Positions 42,550 through 53,463 of a stretch of DNA of 64,000 nt are shown here, in pieces. Under the pieces are notes generated by a model. It saw only the letters and a list, made by a program, of their open reading frames with translations. It had not been told where the DNA came from and ran no database searches. A program made the translations under genes and the position numbers. Positions within the stretch are counted from its first letter, which is position 1; every line of letters starts with the position of its first letter. This stretch comes from Platanthera guangdongensis (taxonomy: Eukaryota > Streptophyta > Magnoliopsida > Asparagales > Orchidaceae), in assembly GCA_039583875.1 (NCBI GenBank), contig CM077153.1, positions 68,642,482-68,706,481 on the forward strand. The letters run 5' to 3'.

Positions 42550-42900
42550 GATTTCTAAAGATGTGTCGACACTGTCAATAAGTGTCGACACTGACTTATA
42601 ATGTCTCGACACACATGTGTCGACACAAGTTTAGTCAACAGATTTTATGTGTCGACACTTGGTTAAGTGTTGACACCACACTACTCGACATGTAGTCGAG
42701 ACTTTACTTAGAAAATTCTGAGTAAAACTTAAGTGTCGACACCTTATTGGATGTGTCGACACCTACTCGACATGTGTCGACACTAGCATTCTGAAGTGTC
42801 GACACCAACTTCCTAGATGTGTCGACACCATTTTCCTGAAGTGTTGACACTTACTATTCTGTGTCGACATAGACTTGTCTATGTGTCGACACCTTTTTAC
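42550..42900 (-). repeat. GTGTCGACAC cluster between pol and ORF3 of Copia-2
   Basis: About ten exact GTGTCGACAC copies plus variants (GTCTCGACAC, GTGTTGACAC, GTGTCGACAT) lie between the pol stop at 42925 and the ORF3 TATA box. Two more partial copies stand at 42447 and 42485 in the ORF3 leader. It is the LTR motif without the other LTR sequence. Confidence 0.93.
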
Positions 42901-42924
42901 TTAGCCAATTTTAGTTCTGTAAAC

Positions 42925-45900
42925 TTAGTCTAAGTTTATCATACCTAGTTCAATTTTGAACCTATTGAACTTAGCTTCTTCTAAGGGCTTAGTAAATATA
43001 TCTGCTATCTGATTATCAGTTTTAACATATTCAAGTGCAATATCATTTCTTTCTACATGCTCCCTAAGAAAGTGATATTTAATCTCAATATGTTTAGTTC
43101 TACTATGTGATACAGGATTATTAGCTATTGAAATAGCACTTGTAGAATCACAGTAAAGTGGAGTTCTACTTACCTGAAATCCATAGTCCTCTAACTGATG
43201 TTGAATCCACAGAAGTTGAGCACAGCAACTTCCTGCAGCTACATATTCTGACTCAGCTGTGGAAATAGCCACACTGGTTTGCTTCTTACTACTCCATGAA
43301 ATGAGTCTTCCACCTAGGAATTGACAGGATCCAGTAGTGCTCTTTCTATCTTCTTTGCATCCTGCAAAGTCTGCATCTGAATAGCCTGTTAGATCAAAAT
43401 CTCCATTCCTAGGGTACCAGAGGCCTAGATAGGGTGTGCCCTTTAGATATCTCAAAATTCTTTTGACTGCAGTCATATGAGACTCTTTAGGGCAGGCTTG
43501 ATACCTGGCACAAACACATGTAGCATACATAATGTCAGGCCTACTTGCAGTCAAGTATAGTAGGGAGCCAACTATCCCTCTATACAAGGTTTCATCTACA
43601 GGTTTCCCTGCATCATCCTTGCTTAGAGACATACTTGACCCCATAGGAGTCTTCATGGTACTGGATGAATCCATACCATACTTCCTTATGAGTTCTAGGG
43701 TGAACTTGGACTGACATATGGATAGACCACTTCCAGTCTGTTTAACTTGGAGACCCAAGAAAAACTTCAGTTCTCCCATACTACTCATCTCAAATTGACT
43801 TTGCATAAGCTTTGCAAACTTTTTGCAAAGGCTACTTTCAGTAGACCCAAATATAATGTCATCTACATATATTTGGACAAGTATGACTTTGCCTCTAGAT
43901 TCCCTAAGGAATAGAGTCTTATCTATTTTCCCCCTTGAGAACTTGTTCTCAATGAGGAAACTAGATAGGGTTTCATACCAAGCTCTAGGTGCTTGTTTTA
44001 ACCCATATAATGCTTTCCTAAGTCTATACACATAATGAGGTAAGGTTGGATCAACAAAACCTGCAGGCTGCTCCACATAGACTTCTTCTTTCAAATTACC
44101 ATTTAGGAATGCTGACTTGACATCCATTTGGTATACCTTGAATCCTTGATAGGTTGCATAGGCCAAGAACATCCTTATGGCCTCCAGTCTGGCTACTGGG
44201 GCAAAGGTTTGATCAAAATCAATACCTTCTTCTTGCCTATATCCTTTTGCAACCAGTCTTGCTTTATTCTTTATGATGACCCCTTGTTCATCTAACTTAT
44301 TTCTGTAGATCCACTTAGTTCCTATAACATTATGGTCTTTAGGCTTTGGAACCAGCTCCCAAACCTTGCACCTTTTGAACTGATTAAGCTCTTCCTGCAT
44401 TGCTTCAGTCCACTGTGGATCTTGTATAGCTTCTTCAAATTTCTTTGGTTCTATTTGAGACAGAAAACTTGAATATACTACAGCATTCTGATTTCTGCTC
44501 CTTGTTTGAACACCTTGTCTTGGATCTCCAATTATCAGCTCTACTGGATGATCTCTTAGATGCCTGTTGGCTGGAGGCATCCTTACTTCTGGTTGAACTT
44601 CTACAGCATCTTCATCATGCTGAATTCCTTGTACTTCTTCAGCTCCTGGTACATGTAGTTCTCCCCCTGGACATAAGCCATCTTCTTCTACTTGCTGTCT
44701 TGCAGCAGGTATATCTTCTATGGCTAGCTTGTCCATCTTCTTAGTAAGACCTGTGGGGCTGCACACACTACTAGACAACTCATTGTTAATTAGTTGTGTT
44801 TCATCAAAAACTACATGCACAGATTCCTCTACAACTTGTGTAGTCAAGTTGTAGACTCTATAAGCCTTACTATTATTGCTGTACCCAACAAACACTCCCT
44901 CTTGGGACTTGGCAGCAAACTTAGTTAAGTAAGACTTTCCATTGTTAAGTATGAAGCATTTGCAACCAAAAATCCTGAAATAGGATAGATTTGGTTTCCT
45001 GCCTTTCACAACTTCATAGGGGGTCTTGTTTAACCTTTTAGTGATGGTAGCCCTATTTATCACATGGCATGCAGTGTTAACTGCTTCAGCCCAAAAATAT
45101 TCTGGCAGTGATGAATCACTTAATAGGGTTCTACCAGCCTCTATCAAGGTCCTATTTTTCCTTTCAGCAATGCCATTTTGCTGAGGTGTTCTAGGTGAAG
45201 AGAATTCTTGAAATATCTCATAGTCTTCACACAGCTTTGTCATGCTTTCAGACTGAAACTCAGTACCATGGTCACTTCTAATTTTGACCACTGTACAGTT
45301 CAATTCATTCTGAATTTGCTTAACAAAACTATAGAAGACACTAGGTGTTTCAGATTTCTGCTTTAAGAAGAACACCCAGGAAAACCTTGAGTAGTCATCA
45401 ACAACTACAAAGGTGTAGACCTTCCTACCTAAGCTGTGAACTGGCATTGGACCAAAGAGATCCATATGCAAGAGGTATAAGCACCTCACAGCATCTTTGT
45501 TCTCAATGCTTTTAAAGGTGGATTTGGTCTGCTTGCCCTTTTGACAAGCTGAGCAAATGCCATCCTTGACACACTTAACTTGAGGATCATTCCTCACTAA
45601 CTCTTTGCTAAAGAGTTTACTAATAGTCTTATAGTTAAGATGAGCTAGCCTCTTGTTCCACTTGACACAATGAGAGACTGTCTCATCAGCTACAAGACAA
45701 ACAGGAGAACCATTGTTCTCAATCATAATGTCTAAGCAGTAGACATTCCTCTTTCTATATCCAGTCAAAATGATCTCTTGATCACTTGACCTCTTGATAT
45801 GACAACCATTTTTAACAAATGAGATGTCATACCCTACATCACTTAACTGACTTATACTAATGAGGTTGTGTTTCAACCCTTTAACATAAGCCACTTGAGT

Positions 45901-46092
45901 AATGGTAACAAGGTTTGAAGAGATGTTACCAAACCCTTTGATGATTCCTTTTTCAGAACCACCAAAGGTCACTTTAGGACCATTTTTGATTGGAATGTAG
46001 TCCTTCAGTAGTCCCCTTGTTCCAGTCATATGTCTGGAACATCCACTATCCAAGTACCATGTTGGGGTATGGTCACTTGGATTCACCTGCAA
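42925..46092 (-). CDS. Copia-2 pol: protease, integrase, RT, RNase H
   Basis: An open frame of 1055 codons. Protease has [13 protein letters not shown] near residue 12. The pre-integrase zinc region has [13 protein letters not shown] and CSACQKGKQ near 150-195. Integrase has D in [11 protein letters not shown] in RSDHGTEF and E in [15 protein letters not shown] has [25 protein letters not shown] and the catalytic [10 protein letters not shown] near 750. RNase H has [21 protein letters not shown] and CDSTSAI. The end [14 protein letters not shown] is typical of the family. It is in frame with gag, separated by TAA 46101-46099. It looks full length and undamaged. Confidence 0.95.
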   Translation of the reverse strand: MQVNPSDHTPTWYLDSGCSRHMTGTRGLLKDYIPIKNGPKVTFGGSEKGIIKGFGNISSNLVTITQVAYVKGLKHNLISISQLSDVGYDISFVKNGCHIKRSSDQEIILTGYRKRNVYCLDIMIENNGSPVCLVADETVSHCVKWNKRLAHLNYKTISKLFSKELVRNDPQVKCVKDGICSACQKGKQTKSTFKSIENKDAVRCLYLLHMDLFGPMPVHSLGRKVYTFVVVDDYSRFSWVFFLKQKSETPSVFYSFVKQIQNELNCTVVKIRSDHGTEFQSESMTKLCEDYEIFQEFSSPRTPQQNGIAERKNRTLIEAGRTLLSDSSLPEYFWAEAVNTACHVINRATITKRLNKTPYEVVKGRKPNLSYFRIFGCKCFILNNGKSYLTKFAAKSQEGVFVGYSNNSKAYRVYNLTTQVVEESVHVVFDETQLINNELSSSVCSPTGLTKKMDKLAIEDIPAARQQVEEDGLCPGGELHVPGAEEVQGIQHDEDAVEVQPEVRMPPANRHLRDHPVELIIGDPRQGVQTRSRNQNAVVYSSFLSQIEPKKFEEAIQDPQWTEAMQEELNQFKRCKVWELVPKPKDHNVIGTKWIYRNKLDEQGVIIKNKARLVAKGYRQEEGIDFDQTFAPVARLEAIRMFLAYATYQGFKVYQMDVKSAFLNGNLKEEVYVEQPAGFVDPTLPHYVYRLRKALYGLKQAPRAWYETLSSFLIENKFSRGKIDKTLFLRESRGKVILVQIYVDDIIFGSTESSLCKKFAKLMQSQFEMSSMGELKFFLGLQVKQTGSGLSICQSKFTLELIRKYGMDSSSTMKTPMGSSMSLSKDDAGKPVDETLYRGIVGSLLYLTASRPDIMYATCVCARYQACPKESHMTAVKRILRYLKGTPYLGLWYPRNGDFDLTGYSDADFAGCKEDRKSTTGSCQFLGGRLISWSSKKQTSVAISTAESEYVAAGSCCAQLLWIQHQLEDYGFQVSRTPLYCDSTSAISIANNPVSHSRTKHIEIKYHFLREHVERNDIALEYVKTDNQIADIFTKPLEEAKFNRFKIELGMINLD

Positions 46093-46098
46093 AACAAA

Positions 46099-48138
46099 TT
46101 AATGAACCTTAGAACCCAAAGTAAACTTGGGTCCTTGGTGATTGTTAGTTTGCAATTTGACATAGCTACCTGCTGGCTTTCCACCAGGTAACTTGCTACT
46201 CAACTTGGCACTGGCATTGTGCCAACAATCCAAGGCAAAGTGGCCAACCTTGCCACAACACCAGCATTCAAACTTGTTGTACCTTTGCTTAGGTACAACC
46301 TTTGCTGTTTTGACTACAGCAGGCTTGTTGAATGTTGGGGCTTTGCCCTTGGACTTGGACTGATCCTGAACAGTCCTAGCTGGTTTAATAAACCCCAATC
46401 CAGCCTTTCCTTTATGATGAACAAATTCATCAATCAAGGGTAGCACTGATTTAGGTTTTGAAAACCTAGCAACTAGCTCTCTTTCCTTCTGGAGATTAAT
46501 CTCTAGTAACTTAATTTGATCATTCTTAAATGTAATAGTACCCATCTGAATCACAGTAATGTGTTTCAGCCTGGCTACTTCATTCAGTTTTTGATCATAC
46601 TGCTTCTCAAAATCTGTTGCAGCTGCCTTGAGATCAGCAATCTCCTTTGCCTGACTTTTGGCTAGGATCTTGCTTTTCTTATAGGCTTGCAACAGTACTT
46701 GGTATTCATCTAAGAGCTGATGAATATCTCCCTCAGATTCAGAAACACTTCCATCACTTGATGAAGATGATTCTGACTCTGAACTAGAACTGGAATCTGA
46801 ACTTGGAGTTGGACATTGTACCTGACTAGGTCCTGGCTGCTCCAGGATTTTGGTACTTTCAGTCAATGCCATCAGTCCTTGGCACTGACACTCTTCTTGT
46901 TCATATATTGATTCCATGATCTGCATAAACTCCTCTTCTTCTTCAGCAAATAGCCCTATGTAGGCTTCAGCATCTGTCTCAGTGTCTGAAGAAGAAATGT
47001 CTGAAAGAGTCTTCTCATTCTTTGCAACAAAGGACTTCTCCTTCTTTCCTTTGAAGTGAGTCTTCTTTTTGTCACTGGATTCTATCCTTCTTTCAGGACA
47101 ATCTGCAATAACATGACCCTGTCTATTGCAGCAGTAACACACAATCTTAGACCCAGTTGCCTTACTAGTCTTTGTCTTTTTCTTATCCTTCTTTGAAGGC
47201 TTCTTCTCCTGATACTGGACTTCTTTCCCTTTGGAATATGAAGGTCTGGACCTCCACTGTTTCTTCTTAAGGAATTTCTGAAAATGTCTGGTGAATGCAG
47301 CAAAATCTTCATCACTTTCACTGCTTGTAGATTTAGTGCTAACAGACTCATCAGATTCTGATTCAACTACCTCTGGAGGAGGAGTTGATGACTTAGTCCT
47401 GTTCTTTCTAGGTACTTCTGACTTAAAGGCAACAGTCCTTTCCCTGTGTTCAGTCCTTGTTGACTTTTCCTCCTCTTTTCTTACTGACAATTGCATCTCA
47501 TAAGATAACAACTTGCCAAACAGTGTGGGAGGAGGAATTTCTCCCAACTTTGTCATTTCTCTGATGGCACAGATCTTGGTGTCTCAGTCTTTGGTTAGGG
47601 ACCTTAAGAATTTATCATTCAATTCATAGTTAGAGAACTCTCTTCCATAGGACATGAGTTCATTAACAATTCTATAAAACTTCTTGTAGCATTCAGTGAT
47701 GCTATCTCCTCTTCCTTGCCTAAAGCTCTCATATTCTTGATTAAGCAAGGACTTCCTATCTTGTCTTACTTCTTCAGAACCTTCCATGTAGACAATGAGG
47801 GTATCCCACATTTCTTTTGCTGTTTTACAGTGAATAAGGTTCTGGAAGGTGGCATCATCAATTGCACTAACTATGATGTTCTGTGCCCTTTTGTCCATTG
47901 TAGCTAGGACAATCTCATCCTTGGTCATCTCAGAAAAATCCTTTGGAGTTCTCTGTGTAGCATCCAAGACTAAAATCTTCATGGGCACATAAGGCCCTTC
48001 TTTGACTGTGATGTAGATCCTAGGGTCAGAGGCCTCCATGAACAGCCTTACCCTTTCTTTCCAGATTCCAAAAATCTCTTTTCTGCATATGGGCAGTTTC
48101 ATTGAACCCAATTCCTTGTGATTCTCTGAAGACCCCAT
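46099..48138 (-). pseudogene. Copia-2 gag with one internal TGA
   Basis: Capsid/nucleocapsid protein from ATG 48138 (MGSSENHKE). The core has FGIWKERVRLFME, KEMWDTLIVYMEG, RQDRKSLLNQEYESF and ITECYKKFYRIV. A TGA at 47586-47584 stands where tryptophan is expected (LTKD-stop-DTK), a single base change. The frame then runs open to TAA 46099 and carries two CCHC zinc knuckles, CYCCNRQGHVIADC and CWCCGKVGHFALDC, about 295 residues apart, with an acidic serine-rich part and a coiled coil between. Large gag with this layout is a Sirevirus trait. Confidence 0.9.
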
Positions 48139-48230
48139 GTTTCTTGATTTTCTTGAAACTGTTTCCTGACTTATACTGAATCTGCCAAACTGGATCTCCT
48201 CAGACTGTTAGTCCTTTTTGAGGAACCTCC

Positions 48231-48241
48231 CTCTGATACCA
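48231..48241 (-). promoter_or_regulatory. Copia-2 primer binding site (initiator tRNA-Met)
   Basis: TGGTATCAGAG on the minus strand, two bases after the end of the 5' LTR. Confidence 0.88.
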
Positions 48242-48243
48242 CT

Positions 48244-50239
48244 TGAAAGATATGGTACCTAAACACCTAGAGGGGGGGGTGAATAGGTGACCTAAACCTT
48301 TTTTAAAACTTTGTTGGCAGCACAACAGTTATTACACAGATTTCTGAATAAGTTCTCACAGCACACACAGCAATTCACAACACAGCACAATCACAGCACA
48401 GAATACACAAGATTTTATAGTGGTTCCCCAATCTTTGGGTACATCCACTTTCCCCCTTCGCCTATCTAGCAGTGTACTAGATTCGGCCAAACTTCTCCAC
48501 TAGCTCAGAACCCAACTAGGTTCCTACCTCAGGCCCAAAGCCTTACACTCAGCCAAAAGGCCTACACTCAGCCACCCAGGCCTACACTCAGCCAATTAAG
48601 GCCTACACTCAGAGTTCTTCAACTCCTACACTCAGGCAATCAAGCCATACCCTCAGCCTTTATAATATAGGCTTACAATTCTCTCAGATCCAATGGATCC
48701 TACAAGTTAAAATAGAAAGTACAATAGCTAACTCTACAACTCAGAAAATAAGTGAGGAGTTGAGAGATTCTTGAAGAGTTCTTGGAAGAACTCAGTTAGA
48801 TCCAAACTGACTTAGCTTCCTTCAAAGCTTCTTGATTAGAACTGAATTAGTCTGAATCTTCTGCAGTTGTTCCTTGACCTCTGCTTCTTGAAATCCAGAT
48901 GACTCTGAATTCTTCTTCTCAGCCTTAGTTCCAAAGACTGAATACTTGGTTGGAGCTCTCTCTCTCCAACTTCTTAGATCTGCCGATGCACAGCAAGATC
49001 TTCTTGTGTTGATACTCAATATACCACTTTTACAAAGATCTGAACTCTCTTTATCAAAAACTTTTTCAACCACTTCTATATCACTTCATCAATCTTGGTC
49101 TGTAAACTATGGGTGCCTATTTATAGGCTTCCTTCATGGTAACCGGCTGGTCCGGTTCATAACAGACTTCTGATATCTCTGACAGTTGAGGTAGACCGGC
49201 TGGATCGGCAGCTGTCTTGTCAACCATTCACTTCTTGAAATTCCCTAACTGTCAGATAGTGTCGAGACTTTCTGTTCTTAAGTGTCGACACTTATAGACT
49301 AAGTGTCGACACATGTTGTGTAAGTGTCGACACAAGTCTACAAGGTGTCGACACAATTCTTTGTATGTCTCGACACAGATACTTCTGCATGTGTCGACAC
49401 TGAAATTGAGTGTCGACACAAACACTTGTACTTCATTCTTTAACTGTATTCTTCTAAGTGTCGACACATGTTCTTTGTGTCGACACATCTTCATGTGTTG
49501 AAACTGTCAAGTGTCGACACTGCTTCTTGGTGTCGACACAAGTCTTCACTTTTGTTTCTTCAGCTGAGTGTCGACACATTCCTTTAGTGTCGACACTTGT
49601 ACTTAGAATATTTTGTAACTTTTATGTTCTTTGCTAAGTGTCGACACAGCTCCTTGTGTCGACACTTTCTTCAAGTGTAGAGTCTTCAATTAAGTGTTGA
49701 CTCTTCTGGTTGTGTGTCGACACATTGTGCTGAGTGTCGACACTTTCTTCAAATACTGACTCTTCAGCATAGTGTCGACACATTGTGTTGAGTGTCGACA
49801 CTTTTACTTAGACTCTGCAGACTTTTGCTGAGTGTCGACACAGCTCCAAGTGTCGACACTTTCTGGTGTTGACTCAGCTCTTCTAGGTGTCGACACTTCT
49901 GCTAAGTGTCGACACAGCTTTTCTGCATTCTTCTACACTGAGTGTCGACACAGCTCCAAGTGTCGACACTTTCTGACTGGTGTCGACTCTTCTTCCCAGG
50001 TGTCGACACAATGACTCCAAGTGTCGACACTGCTTGTCTGGGTGTCGACACAAGCTTTCTCAAGTGTCGACACTTTCCCTCTGGGTGTCGACACATGGAC
50101 TTAGAAACTTTTAGCTTCAGTCTAGTGAATACCTAACCTGCACAAGTAACTCAAACACACATCAAATACATTATGATGTATATCATTGAGTTAGGTGAGG
50201 CTTCTTCAAATTAGGTACATTTGACCAATGTACCCAACA
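48244..50239 (-). repeat. Copia-2 5' LTR
   Basis: A 1996-bp LTR, nearly identical to 37308-39302. The palindrome array is at 49265-50100 (one copy is the same length but has a changed flank). The G-tract near 48273 is one base longer than its partner. Confidence 0.95.
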
Positions 50240-50243
50240 ATTG

Positions 50244-50986
50244 TGTACAACCTCGAGCTCGCAAGGAGCTCTCAAGGAGAAAATAGGTCGAGGCAGGCGA
50301 ATGGGACCAGGGGGCCCACTCGCAAGAGGCTAGAAGATTGGCTCTCCAGTGGGCAAGATACCCCTCCCAGAGGCGAGAGGTCCTCCAGAGGCGAGAGGGC
50401 CGCTAGAGGCGAGAGGGCCTCCAGCGGCGAGAAGACCTCGTAGCAAAGGGCGCAGGCGAGATGGGCAGTGGGGTCCATCTTGCTGACAGGTGCTTCTCCA
50501 CTCGCCAGGGCAAGAAGAGACCACTTTCATTTTTCCATGTCAACAGGGGTTTTTACTCTTCTACCCCGGGTATTTTTACCCTCTTACCCTTGGTGGCCTG
50601 CGCATAGCTCCTCAGAACAGCGGAGTTTGGCTGTTGGCAGACCCATCCAGGGGTACCGTGGTAATTTCAGACCAGTACTGTTTTGTTATTGACAGTTCAG
50701 ATTCTGAAATCTATAAATAAGCCCATAGGGGTTCTTCAGAGGGGGACTTTTTCCACTCCCAGGGAATCATAGGCATTGTCTTCTGAGGAACTCCAAGCCC
50801 AGCTTTTGGCTTTGGAGGGGAAGCTCTCAGTGACCTTCCGGGTAAGCGGTGGGACCTCCCTGCTGCGGCTTTGGGCCAGTTTTCTAGTCCTTCACGACCA
50901 GTCGGAGGTCAGAGCTTGGGCCAAGTAGGTGTCGGCCACGCCCCTATTTTGCGAACATTTGTCGGAGTCAAATTTTGGCTTCAACA
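50244..50986 (+). repeat. Tat-A 3' LTR
   Basis: 743 bp, TGTACAACC to GGCTTCAACA, followed by the duplication CCGTG. It looks like a solo LTR, but its flank matches only the left flank of the LTR at 13298. Base 50244 is shared with the ATTGT duplication made by Copia-2. Confidence 0.92.
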
Positions 50987-51032
50987 CCGTGCTTTCCAGT
51001 TCTCGTGCACTTGATCTTTTGTTTTTGCAGGC

Positions 51033-53414
51033 ATGGCGATTTCGGCGGTGACTCTTTCAGGCATGAAGTTTGATGCAGGTTTCGACATCGACATCGATTC
51101 GTTCAATCATTCTGATCAAATCTTCAAAGACATACTTCAGTTGTTTGAGGCACCACAGTTGAGGCAGTTCATGACATTAAGGATCAAGCTTCCAGTACAA
51201 GAAATTAAATAATGGGTATTCACAGCAACTTTTCCAGACCAAACCTCCATTACTGGATCGATTTCTGGTCATCAGGTTTCTCTTAACCCTGATATTTTAA
51301 CAGAAGTTTTTAGTTTTATAAATGGGGAAGATTATTTTGAATTATCTTGCAATGAGTTTGAATATATGCTAGTTATCATGGGTCACTCCCAGGGAAACCC
51401 TAATAAATTATTAAAGAAAAATCTGTCTGCTGAATATAAGTTCTTGGCTGATATAGTCGGGAAAGTCATCTTGGGCAAGCATTCTGCCCATGACTACATA
51501 ACTAGGCATCGGTTCTTCGTGATGAGTGCCTTAGTCAATCAAAAATCAGTAAATTGGGGACTGATTCTTTTTGAATCAATTAAGAAGAAAATAAACAAGA
51601 AAGATGTTGGTTATGGAAGAGTTTTGGGCATCTTCCTGCAAGCCAAGTGCCCTGAACTCCTGGTCTCCTAGACCATTTTTATAAATACTTTTAAGAGGTT
51701 TACCTTTGCCCTCTTTGGCAGATGGGAGAGGGTCATTACCAAGCCTTCTAGGGGCTCCGCTTCCAGGATAGCTTCAGAGGACACCATGGCTGTTGTAGCC
51801 ACTTCACCAACCCCTGAAGAAGGTCCTGCTCCTCATATTTCCTCTCTTCCACCTCCATCTCAACATCATTCAATATTTCCTTCATCAACTCCCCTTGTTG
51901 ATGTTACTACACTTCAACAACCATCTCTACAACATCGCTCAATTCAGGAAGATACTGCACTCCCTAATGTCTCCACCTCCAATTTTCCAACAGACTTTCA
52001 ACAACCATCCACAGTCATTATAGACTCTCCATCTAAACCATAATCACCAATCCATATTCCTGAGGATACACCATCTCCATCTCCTCAATCACCTCTTCCA
52101 CCACATATTGATGATATTCCATCCACTTCTACTCATCAAGTATCACTTCTTTCATCTCTATCTCCACCACACTATCCACATCATTCACCTATTCAAGATA
52201 TCCCTCCATCAAATGTTCCACTAACATTACCATCCATCCCACTTTCAGACATCCCTTCAGGCTTCTCCATCTGTTCAAACTATGGACACCAATCCAACTA
52301 TAACTCCTCTACTCTTGATCAATTATATCTAAATTTTTCTGACATTGCAAATGACCTTCTTAAATTCATTTCTCCTACTCTGAAGAAGCTCATAAGTGAG
52401 GTTGTTGCCCCACTTGCTGCTTCCATCTCTGCACTTACTTCAAAGCTTAACTCTTCCTCTTCTATATATCCTTCTTCTGGGGGCCTGGGTTCAGGACTCT
52501 CTGAAACCAGGCAGGGGGAGATGTTCCATGAATAAGCTCCAGAAGTTCCTGCATAAATTCCAGCAGCAGCAGCAATTCCAGCAATTCTAGAAGCAACAAA
52601 AATAGTTGAAATAATTGATGATGACACTGATATGTCAGACCTTGAAGAAGAATCTTTTGATGCAGTAATAAAAACTGTTGGTGATTTCATTCTTAATCCC
52701 ACAGTTGATATCTATTCTTTATTACAATCTTTTGATACTTTACACAGATATATACAAGTTTTTGATTATTACTCTAAAGCGATTGTCAGTTACACTACAC
52801 CTATTAGTTATCAAGTATTGGAACAACTTAGGACAAGTTTTGTAGTTACAGAAGATATTATAGAGCATATAGATACTCTAGAGCCAAAGGCTGATTCTCC
52901 TCCAACATTTGGCTGGGCTGAGTTCCCTATGCCTAATTTTGATGATCTCATGTTTGAAGATATAGATACAGAAACAATAGAGCCAGATGTACAGCCTCAG
53001 GCTGAAGAAGAATATGTGGCTGAAGCCATACAGCCACATGCTCTTCCTGTATTATCTGATACAGTGCTCAAACAGATTCATGCTTTATATGATAATCCTG
53101 CAGATGATTTTGGTGATAATGAATCTAATGAGTCAGATGACTCCAGTTCTAAGAATAGAAAATCCAAGAGAAAGGCTCCAGCAAAGGTTATACCAAAACC
53201 AAATCCTACAGCTACTACACCTTACTACATCTTGTATAACATCACTCTCACTCCAGATACTCCTAACTGGATGAGATATTCTAAAAATGAAATGAAAGCC
53301 AAGAAGAAGAGTATGAGATACTCTCCTCCTCCACAGCATAGGAGAGGTCCTCCTCCTCCTCCTACAGCTGCTGAATGGTTTATGGTTCTGCCAGATATTT
53401 TTATTGCTTTGTGA
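51033..53414 (+). pseudogene. Copia-1 ORF3
   Basis: The counterpart of Copia-2 ORF3. ATG 51033 (MAISAVTLSGMKFDAG) opens one frame that stays readable to TGA 53414, with in-frame stops near 51210, 51669, 52041, 52533 and 52554. The N-terminal domain (KFLADIVGKVILGKHSAHD, GRVLGIFLQAK, FGRWERVITK) matches Copia-2. A long proline/serine/threonine-rich middle, an acidic helical region (MSDLEEESFDAV, VTEDIIEHIDTLE) and a basic patch (RKSKRKAPAK) follow. The upstream TTTTGTTTTTGCAG resembles a splice acceptor. Tat-A cut it from its promoter region. Confidence 0.82.
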
Positions 53415-53450
53415 TTCTGTTTGTTTTATTTTGCATAGTGACCAAACCCA

Positions 53451-53463
53451 AATAGGGGGAGAT
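53451..53463 (+). promoter_or_regulatory. Copia-1 polypurine tract
   Basis: AATAGGGGGAGAT directly before the 3' LTR (TGTTAGAAC). Confidence 0.85.

Larger units (their letters stand above)
37308..50239 (-). mobile_element. Copia-2: young Sirevirus-type Ty1/copia element with intact ORF3
   Basis: A 12932-bp element with LTRs 37308-39302 and 48244-50239 (1995 and 1996 bp), flanked by a perfect duplication ATTGT (37303-37307, 50240-50244). Primer site for initiator tRNA-Met and tract AAATAGGGGGAGAT are present. In its own direction it has gag, pol, a motif cluster with TATA box, and ORF3. I count about a dozen LTR differences, about 0.6%, making it the youngest element here. Only two stop codons interrupt the gag-pol frame. 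RT motifs fit the SIRE/Maximus group. Confidence 0.96.
13298..50986 (+). mobile_element. Tat-A: Ty3/gypsy Tat-lineage element with antisense genes, carrying two nested elements
   Basis: LTRs 13298-14040 and 50244-50986 are both 743 bp (TGTACAACC to GGCTTCAACA) and flanked by the perfect duplication CCGTG (13293-13297, 50987-50991). Inside are gag, protease, RT, two RNase H domains and integrase on +, then 113-bp tandem repeats, then two genes on -, then a purine tract. Gypsy-2 and Copia-2 were inserted later. Removing both leaves about 13.0 kb. The second (archaeal-type) RNase H and the protease VDNGSS place it in the Tat lineage. Confidence 0.93.

Noticed and set aside
50244..50986. Independent solo LTR of the Tat family
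   Set aside because: Its right flank CCGTG matches the left flank of the LTR at 13298, and the purine tract of the same element ends at 37306, so it is the 3' LTR of Tat-A.
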